This document shows, one piece after another, positions 9,491-21,097 of a DNA stretch of 30,000 nucleotides (the first letter of the stretch is position 1; each line of letters opens with the position of its first letter). The translations under genes were made by a program, and so were the position numbers. The notes below the pieces were generated by a model. That model did no database searches and was not told the DNA's origin. It saw nothing but the letters and a program-made list of their open reading frames with translations. The DNA comes from Cryptococcus deneoformans JEC21 (taxonomy: Eukaryota > Basidiomycota > Tremellomycetes > Tremellales > Cryptococcaceae): contig NC_006680.1 in the NCBI RefSeq assembly GCF_000091045.1, positions 422,501-452,500 of the forward strand, in the 5' to 3' direction.

Positions 9491-12400
9491 AGTCTGCAAT
9501 GCTCCCTTTGCTGCAGACGAAGGGTTCGGACTTCGGTCTTCGGTCTTTGATTTTTGATGCTTTGACGATATTTATTAGGTACAAAAGAAGGGATCCCAGG
9601 GATAGCGGATGCCGGGTGCTGGTAGTGTCCCTGAAAATTCTATGTATTTAGGTCTGGCGCACTGTCCCGTGCGTGTTTTGAAGGCGTTGCTTCCCGCTTA
9701 TGCGTCGTCAAGCATTCTAGAAGAGGAAGAAGTGCTTGAAATAAATTACAAGAAGTGCTAGTTATTAGCGGTTCCGTGCGCGCTACAAGCACATTCGAGC
9801 TTTGGCTGTCCTATTCTGTGCAGTGGATATGAAGTAAGAAATTTCCAGGCACTATTAACCCAATCTTTGCTCATATATACGTCGTCGTACAGTCCTCATG
9901 ATGTCGGATACGAGATGATGGGGCAATGAAACCCAAGAGTGAGCATACAGATGACGTACAGCATACGATGCGAGGAACGTAGAAAAATTCAAAAAGGGAA
10001 GTCGAGATGCCGCTGCTGCTGCTGTATTGGGGTCCGCCAAATAATCGTGACGAACCACCAAAACATAACACAATCCTGCCAAGATTTCATTGGAGCCCAC
10101 AACACTAAAAACTGTGCGTCAAAAGAGAAGAACTTGGGAGGGGAGGAGGCCCGGCAAGCACCACAAAACTCCCTTATCGTAATTGCCTCTATTACTCCTG
10201 TAGCCTGTATACGCCAGTCAAGCATGTCAACATGTCAAGTATTACGCACACATTTCTAGATACACATCTAAGCACGAGCGACACGATCAATGACCAAGAA
10301 CTAAAACTTTAAGGAACGGTACGCGTACATGGGTTTTGTCCCTTGTTCCTTCATTTCGGGCCGCATACACGCCACACTAAAACTAAGCCCGAGTCCCTAT
10401 ATCTCGCAGTATCTCATGTTTCACGCTCCTCTCCCCTCCTCCCTCCATGATCTATGATGCTCCACGACCTTTACACCTGTGGCTTCTGTGCGCTCCACTG
10501 TATTTGATGATGTGGCCCGCCGCACTTTATTATGGATTTGTATGTGTAATTTGCACATCCGGCTACTAGTAATGGTCCAACGTACAGCATGCAGACACAA
10601 AACAGAAAAAGCGCAAAGCGCTAAAAAAAGCAACTAAAACGCCCAACGTCCAAAGAGGCGAGCGACAAGCAACGCATGCAAGAATGTAAGAATAAGGAAT
10701 CGGGAATTTAACCTTTGACTTTTAACGTGAGACGTGTTAACTCCACCGGATTCTTATCGCCAAAAACTCTGGCTTCTGGGTGCCGCAGTCACGAGTTTTA
10801 GATCTCAGGTCTCAGTTTTAGCTGGTGATGACTACATAGTATTATCTGCTTGCCACTTGGGAGGCTCCGAGAAGGGAGAGATCGAAAGCGATGCGATCCT
10901 GCATTTTGCGTTGTGCGACCGCCGAACATTATTATTTGCCCTACATCGGGCTGCATTTAGCCCGTGCTGCTGGGGGCTGGAGCGTGCCAATAAATATTAC
11001 ACCCCGGACAACCGAACGGCTGCCTGCTGTATTGTACTGCTCTCGACTTAAGCCTTCCAATCTTCAGCTATTATCACATCGTCACGCTCATCATCGCTGT
11101 TGCTATCTACCTTCATTAAGCAAGTACGATATCACGACCCCCAACCCGACCACCTAGAACGTACGACGACAAGTTTCACAAAACGGCATAAAAGACGCGA
11201 GACACTTCGAGACGAACCAACATTTCCGCCTGCGGTTACCGGTTACCTGTGCGCACCAACGGCTTTCCGGTGATAAAAAGTACACAGCGCCAACATCAAA
11301 GAGATACGAGATCGAATCAATCTGGCGCGTTCGGCACCAGCACGGCTTACGGCTGTTGTACCGTGCGGAGTCTCTGGGCTGTGTATGGTCTTCGCAAACG
11401 GAGAATAAAGAACGCTTTTGGACCTGTGATCAGTGCGTAGTATTATTTGCCCCCACCTAAACATTCCGGGTCTCGATGATGGATGTCGAAAGATAGTCCA
11501 TCATCTTGCCCAGCCGAAAGGGTGTCTTCACGACGCAGGCCGAAGGGAATGGCGGCGCAAGCCTTCGTTGCTCTTTCCTTCGAGCTTCGAGCTGGCTTGG
11601 AGGTGTCAGTCGGGAGCCAAGCCATATCTTGTTTATTTATGCGAGCGCACGCTTACGAGATTATTATGTATTTAGGTTTTCGCAAGGTCAGTTGGCCGAA
11701 ACAGGCGGAATAATAAATAATACGGCAAGGACAAAAGTCGATAGTACAGAACACCCCGTGCAGTTCCCTCATATACCGTCAGTGCGAGGGCGCTTTGGGG
11801 ACTATTCAGTTGCCCTGTGCTCAAGTAACAGGTTGCGTTCATTATTTCGGAAAAACAGTGGATAGGATTAACAAGCATCAGGTTAAGGACAGGCGTGAGT
11901 CATTCTCAAATATCTTTTCTTGGATCCACCCATTGCCGCCTGGATGATCGTGTCAGGCTATTGAAAGGCGCAGCCTTACTACGGCATGTCTTATCACCGG
12001 CCTTAATTCTTGTGTGCCATGGAATATTCGCACTCTCAAACTTGTTCATGATTGCAGTGTGAACTACGAGCTGACTTTGTGTTTCCCGGTATCGCTTGTC
12101 CTTGCGAACCTTGCGTATTATTGCAGTCCTTTCTGTCACTCACTCCTTCTCCACACGATCTGCTTGGGCAAGATTCAAACTTTCCCTTGACTGCCCTCGC
12201 ATCACATTTTTATCCCCTTTGCCCTCCCTTGTGCATCACCGCTTGCCACTCCTCATCAAATCAATCTTCTCTGTCGCAACGGGACATACGTACGCGACGA
12301 AACACAGTTGGCTTCTAAGGCACCTAGTCATTGGACTGGCGATTATAAAACTTCAGCCCTCGGCAGCATAGGACATCCTATCTCGATTATTGGGTGTCCC

Positions 12401-12912
12401 TGTTGACCTTCATACACAACGGACAAATCGCTCATACCCGAGGGCTAGACCGATTGTTACCGAGGCGACAAAAAAAGCATACCAAGTTAGACCCTGTGAG
12501 AACAAAAAGCAAGAGCAGAACAGTGCGTTCAATCAGGTGGAGACCGGTGATTTGCATTGTCCGTTAGCCCAACCCGGACGATCTCAGGTTTCGGGTTTGA
12601 TTAGCGGAGATTTCTTCGGAAGAGGAAGAATACGAGGCTGCTGTTGGATGAAGGCGCCAAGCTGTGAATTGTTGTCGCCGCAGCGATCATTCTGAGCACC
12701 GGGCGTCATCATCCGTAATCTGCGCCCATCAATAAACCAGAGGGAAGGAACAAAGGTCCTTGAATTTTGCACGACAGCCTCTTCATCCTACCCAACCGTG
12801 CTGCTTGCTGTATCCGCTAGCTTGGTCTAGTCCACCACGGTCCTGTCATCCCTGACATCCTTGAGAACGCCTTCCATCCTTTTCCTCTTCAGCCCCGGAC
12901 TGCATATATTAC

Positions 12913-15320
12913 ATGGGAAGAACATATCCCCGGCCTGGTCAGCCCCACACTTCGTCCTCGCCCTTCTCCATGTCGCCCCAATACGAAAGGCCACCTACTA
13001 GCACCCATACTGCCACCTCTTCTTCCAGCTTGCCCGTACTTGCAACCCCTCCTTCTTTCCATCTCCATTCCTTTTCTCTCATCGATCGTGGTTTGACCGG
13101 AAAGCTGGACCACCCGCTCGACCCTCTAGGACAACATTCAAAAGTCAGACCTACTCTTCCTGCACTGCCCTTCCCATCTTTACGGAAGTCGCACGGATTT
13201 TTACCGTCGATCGCCACACAAGCCCTCGCGCATTACCACTTCCCTTCCAACTACACACCAGCAGATACATCTCAGAGGATATCAAAGAACCTCATTTCGC
13301 AGGCTCATTCACCGTTTGCATCCCCAGGCGCTTTGTCACTTTCACCCGAAGTTGGAAGACCAAAAAAGAAGACCAAGATGGACATGAACATGGCTCAGAC
13401 CGGGTCGATGGCGGCGCTTCCTGGCATTCAAACACCCCTAGCATCCTATGTCGGTGAGTTTCTTCTCTCTATTTTGCATGACGAATCTAATCTGGCATAC
13501 AGCCCAGATGGTCGTTTGGCTCTGGTATGGGCAGTTCCAACAGCAGCAACCACTTTCCCCCATTTCACCTTCCAACTCTTCCATCCCAGATCCATTTGAT
13601 CCAGCATATCAACCTCAACGCATTTCACAACTGATGGTCCAACCTTCTGCTGTTTTCAGTGAATTCGTGGCTAGGCTTCTTCAGGTCACTATGGTCTCAC
13701 ACAGCGTGACACTAGTGGCAATACTCTATGTCTATCGACTGAAAATGAGGAACATGTTTTACTCCACGCCTGGCAGTGAAAACAGGCCATTTGTGGCTGC
13801 TTTGATGTTGGCTAACAAATATTTGGATGAGTGAGTTGTTTACGATTCCGTGACTGGCTTTCTCTAACAGTGAGACAGTAATACATATACCAACGCTACT
13901 TGGTCAGAGCTAGCTGGAATTCCTTTGACCGAAATCAGCGTAGGTTTCAATTGATGGTTTGAATATCATGAGCTCATCTTTAACTAGCGTATGGAAACCG
14001 AATTCCTCGTTGGATTGAACTATGAACTAGGGGTTGAAGTAGACGAGTACGAACGCTGGAAGATGTTGTTGGACGAATTCATGTTGTCTCGGGGCCCAGG
14101 TAATGCTATGCCTGCTGCAAAGCATAAGTGGATCTCTGGTCAGACACCATTCAACCCCAATCTAGCGTGCACTCCAACGTTCTCCTATAATACTCGGGCG
14201 AAATCGGCATCGCCGCCTAGACGACTACGTCCTGATTATGCTGCTCTCCCGGGCAGTAGGAAACGATCGGCAGCTGATGCCTTCTTCCCTGATTCAGTAC
14301 CGCCTCCTTTACACGATAATTATCTTCCAGTTCCTCCGCCCAGTCAACCTTATTCTCAAGAGCCGCCCCTTCCTTCCCTTCGCACAAGACCTGCTTTAGT
14401 CGCTCAGACTTCCAACTCGTCTCTGGCGCGGTCAGCGTCACTTAACAGACAGCTAGCGCGTCTTCCTTCAAATTTTGGTGGTCGTCGAGGTTCGACAGGA
14501 CATGTATACCCAGCACCAACACCGAAAGAACCGGCATTGCAGTATCAGCAGCCCTCGCCATCGACTTATGGTCAGTTAGTACAGGCCGCCATGCAAACGG
14601 GATGGGATAGCAACCGGGCCTTACTAGCACCTTATGATGACAGCCTTGCCCAGCCTCACTTAGTTCCTCCGGAGGTGAGTTTTTGACATATGACAATCCG
14701 TTATGGCGTCTAACCAGTCAACATTATAGCACCTCATGTTTTATTCACTTGCGGCTGAGCCACAAACAGGAACTGCCGGTCAACCTCGCAAGGCCATCTT
14801 GCGCTATCAAGCTCCTGCTGTTGAACATTCTTTCAACTACGCATCTCATCCTTCATACCCGCCATATAATCCTCAAGCATCTCAAGCCTCGTACCCTTAC
14901 CAAGTTCCTCCGCCTCCGGATTTATCTCCTCAGGATGTCGTTATGTTCGACGACCACCTCCGTCCTCCAGCATCGTATTATCCGCCTGGTCATGCCGATT
15001 CCCACTCCGAGACTCAGGGAATGTATACACCTGACCCATACATAGCTGCGCCAGTCTGGCGAACGCCTATGCAAGTAGGCCCACAGCCAGCTCAATTCGC
15101 GAATGCCGGGCCGCCTGGATACGTTTATAACCCGTATATGCCTACCACAGCCAGGTGGGCAGGTTTCACCCCGGCAACCCACGGTGAACCGATCTACCCT
15201 GGCTGGACAAGGACGTCGGATGGGGTGTTATACTATCACTCTGAGCCGCAGGTTGAAGGGCCACCAGTGTGGACATCAAGGAGCGAATGGTCGAGTCCTG
15301 TTTCGAGATTCCACATGTGA
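12913..15320 (+). CDS. Pcl/Pas1/Clg1-type G1 cyclin with long low-complexity C-terminal tail
   Basis: Five exons: 12913-13453, 13503-13830, 13879-13939, 13988-14674, 14730-15320, all in phase, about 735 residues. The first 180 residues are Ser/Pro-rich. The cyclin box spans about residues 220-335: FSEFVARLLQVTMVSHSVTL, then RPFVAALMLANKYLDDNTY, then TNATWSELAGIPLTEI, then METEFLVGLNYEL. The tall KYLDD-Y-N-W signature and the following E-x2-FL are typical of Pho80/Pcl-like cyclins that partner Pho85/Cdk5-type kinases. Residues beyond about 345 are Pro/Ser/Gln/Tyr-rich with no domain I recognise. In Cryptococcus a G1 cyclin of this general type is called CLN1, but I cannot prove this is that gene. 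A nearly 6-kb gap precedes it, so a long promoter or leader is likely. Start is the first ATG in the long open exon 1. Confidence 0.85.
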
Positions 15321-16765
15321 AAACCTCACGAAATTGTTTCAAGGTTCAAGAGTTTGAAAGTTTGATGTTGGAATTCATAGACGATAATTATGTTTGTAAC
15401 GTTAATTTCTGGTTTTTTTCGGTTCTTGTTTGTTCTCAATCCTCGCATTTTTTACCACGTACATATCATTCATCACTCGTTCGCATTATCAATCAATTCA
15501 TTCCAGCGGTTATGACATAGTCGATATAGGCGTGTCGTTTTCAAAAGTCTACTCTCAGTGAGGCTTTACTTCATATCATTAACTATGAATAGACAAGAAT
15601 TTTCAAGCCCATTTACGTATATGTGGGAGGTGTATGTGTATCGACAATAATACTTCCATGTCTGCTGCGCGCTATTAGCAGCCAACCGTCGTGATCATGA
15701 CGCATAGCTCAAAAGGCACATCGCATTGCGCATAATCATTATACTGCTGGGTACAGCTCTTGTCAATCATCAAGCACAAACCCCCTCGCTCATTCAGCAA
15801 TCAATGATTCAATCAATATATCATATATTGTATCACCGGTCTGGCAGTGCTGCACTGGAAATCGATACCTGAAGGTACAGTCGGGAAGTGGAAAAAGGCG
15901 GGAATGAGAGATTAACCGAAGCTGAAAAGAAAGATGGAAGAAAAGTGCCGGTTATCCTTGTCGCAGGTTTCAGATTTCAGACGCATAATGGAAGAAGCGA
16001 GAACCACATGTTCAGTTAAGGACTAAAGGGTGGCAGGCAGAGGATAGGTGAAGGAGGCAGGCTTATGGCCCCGTCCAAAATCCAAAGGACCTAGCCAAGT
16101 CGAATAAACCGATCGAAGCTCATTCAAAGGATAGCAAGGGAAGATGATAGGGGATGAAAGGAAAGAAAGCAGCCCCGGCGCCGACGTACGGCTGGAACCA
16201 CATGGTAGTAATAAGAAGCTCAGAATAACGGATGACCTCTATAGATCCTATACTCCTTTCATGGCTGGGCAAAACATCTAGGAGATACTTAGTAGATAGC
16301 ATGACTTTGGACGAGTGGCGTATACATGGTTGAGAAAAACGAATGTTTTAATATCTGCTTTGTCCTGGGCATAGATACATCTTTGAGATCCGTCCGCACA
16401 CCCAAGCCAGCACACAGTTCAACCACGACACCATCAAACAACAGCAACAAACGTCATCGATACAATCCAATTGCGTATAAGGGCTTGAGAAGACGCATAG
16501 CAGTCATTACATCGCAGAATCTTTTTACAACATCTCGATTCGTCTGCAACTTGTGAGTCAATATGCCCTCTGGTCTTAATCAGGGATTTGCCGTGCCACA
16601 TTGATACATCCCTTCAAACAGTAGTGTAGACTTTGACACTTTGACAACTTCCGAACGCGATCCTTGCACCCTTCCTTATTATCATTTTTCAACGGTATTC
16701 GATCTCGACAGGAAAGCAGTTATTGATCTTCAAGCATCCTCGAACAAGCTAATTGTCAGATCAGG
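15321..16765. other. Intergenic: cyclin 3' region and promoter of the Gly/Met-rich gene
   Basis: About 1.4 kb with no supported gene. The left part, T-rich near 15400-15480, fits a 3' UTR. A short AT-rich palindromic patch (ATATATCATATAT) lies near 15817-15829. The right third is the presumed promoter of the next gene. Short open frames show no family resemblance. Confidence 0.5.
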
Positions 16766-17991
16766 ATGGATCCAATGTCGCAGATGATGATGATGGTACG
16801 TGCATTTCCGTCGGCATTGGTGTTGTGTCGGCATAGGCCAGAGGGCGCAATATGCGAGATGATGCAGAGGGCAACCTATCGTCGTCTATTCGATTGGTGT
16901 GAGATGAGATTACAGGACGCGTCACGCGACTGATGTTGTTGGCTGAGAGGTGTTTGCCGTTACACTGCCCCATCCTATCTTCTATGACTCAATCGTTGGG
17001 ATCAAAGATATTCTTTTCGCCATACACCTACCATGACTACCATTCCATACTCCAAGCCCCGAAACAAAGCTGACGTTGTGCGCGAATCTCTCGCTCACCC
17101 CGCCAACAACCCTTATTACCTCTCTCACCTATCTTACCCCACCGCTTCCAACTCTTCCTTTATATACTTGATGTCCCAACGACAACAGGGAGGAGGAATG
17201 GGAATGGGTGGAATGGGAATGGGAGGAATGGGAATGGGAGGAATGGGAATGGGGGGGATGGGTATGATGAATCCTATGATGGTAAGTCAAAAGTTGAAGC
17301 GTAAAAAGGGATAACGTTGGTGGTCAGATGGGGATGGGGGGTCCAATGATGGTGAGTACAAAATGAAAAGATCATACTGGAAGCGAGCTCATGCGATTTG
17401 TGACAGGGTGGAATGGGAGGGATGGGGATGATGAATCCCATGATGGTGCATTCTGGTCCCCTTCCAGCCTCGCTACGGCGACAAAGAACGACACTGACCT
17501 AAACATTATTCATAGGGCATGGGAGGCATGGGTATGGCGAGCCCTATGATGGGAATGGGAGGTTATGTGAGTGTATTCGTCTTGTCACTTTGTTCAACAG
17601 CGTCGCCGTTGTCCCGTCTAAACATGACTCACAGGGGATGCTAGGTGGAGGTCTTGGTTCTGGAGCATACGGGGTTGGTATCGGTTTCACTTATACTTCA
17701 ACGTGGTTTCCATCTTGGGTTCAACAGCTGATGTATTGTGTGGTTTGGCACACATAGATGCCGAGGTATCCCCCAGGAGGGTAAGCCATTTCACGACCCC
17801 CCGTCTTTTTTCTTCCTGTCCGTCTTGGCTTGACAAAGTCGCCGAGGTAAGTAACAGGTCTAACGTTCTGATACAGGCTTTTCGGCGACTACGGCATGGG
17901 AATGGGAGCGATGCCTGGCGGAATGATGGGTGGAATGGGTACGATGATGGGCGGTTATGGGATGAACATGGGAATGCCTTGGGGGTACTAA
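16766..17991 (+). CDS. Small glycine/methionine-rich protein encoded by eight mini-exons, function unknown
   Basis: Model: 16766-16795, 17189-17281, 17328-17351, 17407-17445, 17516-17566, 17635-17673, 17758-17780, 17877-17991; total 414 nt, about 137 residues, stop TAA at 17989. Every joint keeps the same Gly/Met-rich frame: MDPMSQMMMM, then GMGGM repeats, MMNPMM, MGMGGPMM, GMGMMNPMM, GMGMASPMM, a short GMLGGGLGSGAYG piece, MPRYPPGG, and a tail LFGDYGMGMGAMPGG ending in MPWGY. Exons 1-4 all end in ATGATG directly at the donor. Intron 1 (393 nt) is far longer than the others, and exon 6 uses a weak GTTGGT donor. An alternative start at 17033 or 17171 lies in frame with exon 2 and would replace exon 1. 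I do not recognise the family; the composition suggests a disordered or self-associating protein. Confidence 0.7.
17198..17257 (+). repeat. Four 15-bp in-frame tandem units coding for Met-Gly-Met-Gly-Gly
   Basis: Units start at 17198, 17213, 17228 and 17243. They differ only at third codon positions of glycine codons (GGA, GGT, GGG). The array lies inside exon 2 of the Gly/Met-rich gene, so copy number may vary between strains without a frameshift. Confidence 0.9.
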
Positions 17992-18844
17992 GGGATGGGT
18001 TGTAAAGAAGATATGCCAATGTATTATTACCGAATGTATGGACAAGTTAGCAGGTTTTTCGAGCTCGATGTAGGTCCCTCGTACTACTAGTGACTAGACG
18101 AGGATTAATTTGTATTCAAGTCAGTGATTTAATAAGTGCGTACATCGATAGTTGATCCTCCGAAAAAAGCGAGTTGGCATGTAACGAACAGATTCATGAT
18201 TACAGTTATATGAGGGCTTGTTAAATTGAACATACTTTCCAGTGTCATTCTGCATTTGTCTCTGTCCCCCACGCCTCTCACAGCTCATTTTCAGAAAGTA
18301 ACCCGTATAGGCCGACCATACTCACAGGTACCATGGCTGATTTGGAACACCTCGCACTGGCGAGCGAGGACGGATTGGTCTATTGGTCTATCTTTTACTA
18401 TGCCGGCCGCCTGCAGAGAAAACAAAGCTTGAAACACCTGGCTACTCCCCCAGTAGGCCTGCAATGTACTCGTTGGGTGATTTGAACAAAGACGAGTCAT
18501 GCTAGGTTCGCCTGCAGGGGATCAATGGATGCAATACTGATGCTTGCTGCAACACAAACAATGAGTAGTGTTCAGGGCAGCTATCTTCAGGAAGAAGCTC
18601 GGTCCAGAATCCTGTAAGTAATCTGGACAATCGCCTTCATACAGCTATAGATAGCTGAATGACCTCTGCGCTAATCAAGCAAGCCCACGTAGCCTGTGCA
18701 TCTCGTATGCCTTGTAGACATTTGTTGCTGCCGTCTAACGGTGCAGCCCCTTAGACTAGTGAGACCCATTCGTCATTGAAAATTCATGACAAAAATCCAC
18801 GGAAATACATCGACCGCTTGTACATTACAATCGTGCTAAACTTG
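17992..18844. other. Intergenic between two convergent genes
   Basis: About 850 bp lying between the stop of the Gly/Met-rich gene (+) and the stop of the secreted GH128-like gene (-). It should contain both 3' UTRs. No coding signal or RNA gene recognised. Confidence 0.5.
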
Positions 18845-20538
18845 TTACAGAGGCTGACCGCCATTCATGTACTGTTTGCCCCTACTGCGCATCAGCAACG
18901 TTTCGCTTGCATATTATTGAGTTCTCGACTCACAAGTCAGTCAGTTGGCCAGTAACATCCATCAAACGGTTGGTCTCTGCTACTCCATATAGGTAGGTAG
19001 AGTCTCTAACCGTACCGAACCAGGCATATCTACTAAACTTTATTCAGCTGACTTTCCATAGCATATTTGGGATGACATACACGAGCCAGGACTGTTTCTC
19101 CATCCATGAAGTCGTCTTTTGCATGAAGGTGCTGACGTCAGCTGTGCTAGGATTGGAATTCGTCCCAAAGCTCTGGTGTCTGTGTCAGTGAATCTGTTTA
19201 TATCACTGCCGTTGTGGAGGCACCTGCGTTTACTCACATGGCAAGCAAATTCACTTAGGACCAGTGGTAACCCAAAAGTCTTTTGAAATGCCGACACTGT
19301 GGACATAAAATCATCTGGATCTGTAGTATACAAGTGCATCGCCACGTAATCTGGCTTGTACGGGCAGTCACCCCAACCATCTTTGGCGGAGTATGGAGGA
19401 GGGCAAATGGTGGCGAAGAAGGTAGAAAGCCAAGCTTGATCGGATGCCATCACTGGAGATTGGACTTTGATTGTAGGGTAGGTGGATCTCAATGTGGTAA
19501 TCTGAGTTTTCCAGCTACCGGACAGCGACTAAGTTTAGATGTCAAGAAATATGTGTGTGATACTTACATTCCGGCTGCAGTCACTGGATCGATGTACGAG
19601 GAGACTCCATTGTCCGTTTGCAAATCTGTGCACTGTCAACCCACATTGCATTACAGGTGCTTTTTAATTCACCTGGTTCGTTGTATCCCATAATCTCTGT
19701 AAATCCTTTTTGCAAAGTGTCAGAGTTGTCAAGGAAATTTTTGTCGAAGCTTTGAAGCAACATTAGATAATATCGTCAGCCATCAATACTTGGGAGACAT
19801 ACAGCATGGGTATGAACTTCCCTGAAACGTTCACACTGTCAGCATTGAGGATACCTTGGTTCCAATTCTTGTTCCAGTCAAACCACCAAGAAATGGTCTG
19901 TTATCAGGTTAGTAACGAAGGCTCGATTGACAACACAGTCGGCTTACCGAAGTAGAAGTGAAGAATTGCGCTATTGGCGAAGCATCTTTCTCTTGTACAG
20001 GCCAACTTATACCCATTTTAGAGAATGAGCTTCCAGTTTTTGTAGCCGAGACCGCCGATGACCCCTTGCTCGAAGATACTACCTTGGCCTTTGTTGACAT
20101 TAGCTGCCCGGTTGTGACAGTGACGTTGGATACTTGCGTCGCCAAAGTCGCAACTTTGGCGGACGTTGCTGGTAACTTGGATGAGCTGCTGTTTTCAGCT
20201 AGGTGTGCGCTCGTAAGTGCTTGTTCTGTAAACGTGACTCGGGTAGGGGCTGCCGTATTGGATACTGATCCTGAACCGCCAGAGTAAGAGGAAGACCAGC
20301 TGTGCGATTCTAAAGTGGCTGCAAGAATGCTATTCGATTTTCCCGAGTTCAGCATTAAAGATGATTCTTGATCTGTCCCGGAAGCAGATGTTGGTAACTG
20401 GGCATATATGATAGACGCATTCGGCTCAGACAAGGTCGTAGCGGCTGCGGTTGTCCCTCGAACGCAAGCGGGGACTGCTCGCGCCGAAGAGCAAAAGATG
20501 AGTAGTAAGATCGCTGCAGAGGTGGAAGGCATGAGCAT
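18845..20538 (-). CDS. Secreted GH128-type (Asl1-like) glycoside hydrolase with Ser/Thr-rich linker
   Basis: Eight exons, minus strand: 20538-19948, 19897-19803, 19749-19673, 19625-19568, 19514-19238, 19172-19081, 19029-18934, 18881-18845; about 440 residues. A signal peptide is clear at residues 1-22 (MLMPSTSAAILLLIFCSSARA). Residues 25-175 are Ser/Thr/Ala-rich, likely O-glycosylated. The catalytic domain starts at MGISWPVQ and shows WWFDWNKNWNQG, GKFIPML, GYNEPD, VAMHLYTTDPDDF, VLSEFACH and YAWFGTVRD. Known GH128 enzymes are endo-beta-1,3-glucanases with two catalytic Glu; the best candidates are E253 (in NEPD) and E362 (in SEFA). A role in wall glucan remodelling is inferred. The final intron was placed because its removal restores the family ending LGKQYM; without it the frame stops at a TGA that overlaps a GTGAGT donor. 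A paralogue lies immediately upstream on the same strand. Confidence 0.87.
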
Positions 20539-21097
20539 CGTCAGTTGAGATGCTATAAAGAGCGCCGCGCAATGAATATTAAGTCTTGTATGACCAGCAC
20601 ACTCAGGGCTTGTGATGAGGGATGTCGTAGAAGGAGAAATAAAATGGTGTCTAGCACGCTCTTAAAAGGACACTAATGGTAAATTGTGTAATTGCCAGCT
20701 GCCTACAAAGCAAACTCAGGAGTAATTATATGCCTTCAGTGGCCAGACATGCTCCTTTCAATCCACCCAGGCAATTTGATAGATCTACAAGAGAGAAAAT
20801 GAACAATTGCTGGTTGATTTCAGGACAGCTTGGCATCTTTCTCCTTTATTGCAAGCCCAAGACAAAGGAAGGATATGACTATAATTGCAAGGGGTCCGCC
20901 GACGAGTTCACTGCCGTTTCAACAGTGGCCTTTAACAATTGCAGCAAATGTCGTTTTCGTCGATTGATGATATGTACATGACGAAAAGTACGGTAACGCC
21001 TTTAACTTTGAGCGATATCTACAAATATTGGATGAAGCGGCGCAAGACTGCTGTGCCTGCCGAATCCGTGTGATCCACGACAGCTGTGCTGGCATCC
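20539..21097. other. Intergenic between tandem GH128 paralogues
   Basis: About 560 bp holding the promoter of the secreted paralogue and the 3' region of the other. A TTTATAG patch near 20555 is too close to the ATG to trust as a TATA box. No coding signal recognised. Confidence 0.5.

Larger units (their letters stand above)
6966..12912. other. Long gene-poor region upstream of the cyclin gene
   Basis: Almost 6 kb with no gene I can support as intact. The left few hundred bases should be the TIF35 promoter. Open frames up to about 130 codons occur on both strands but overlap each other and lack recognisable motifs. Two things stand out inside: a 23-bp tandem duplication (8275-8320) and minus-strand coding-like debris (about 8450-9490, listed separately). 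The right part may be a very long promoter or 5' leader of the cyclin gene; an open frame at 12390-12695 could act as an upstream ORF if the leader reaches that far. No tRNA, rRNA or transposon ends were recognised. Confidence 0.6.

Noticed and set aside
9196..10326. Two ACGCGT (MCB-like) hexamers upstream of the cyclin, at 9196 and 10321
   Set aside because: One or two copies are expected by chance in 6 kb, and both lie more than 2.5 kb from the ATG.
11506..11865. 119-codon open frame in the gene-poor region
   Set aside because: Overlapped by frames on both strands, with no recognisable motif and no intron-like continuation.
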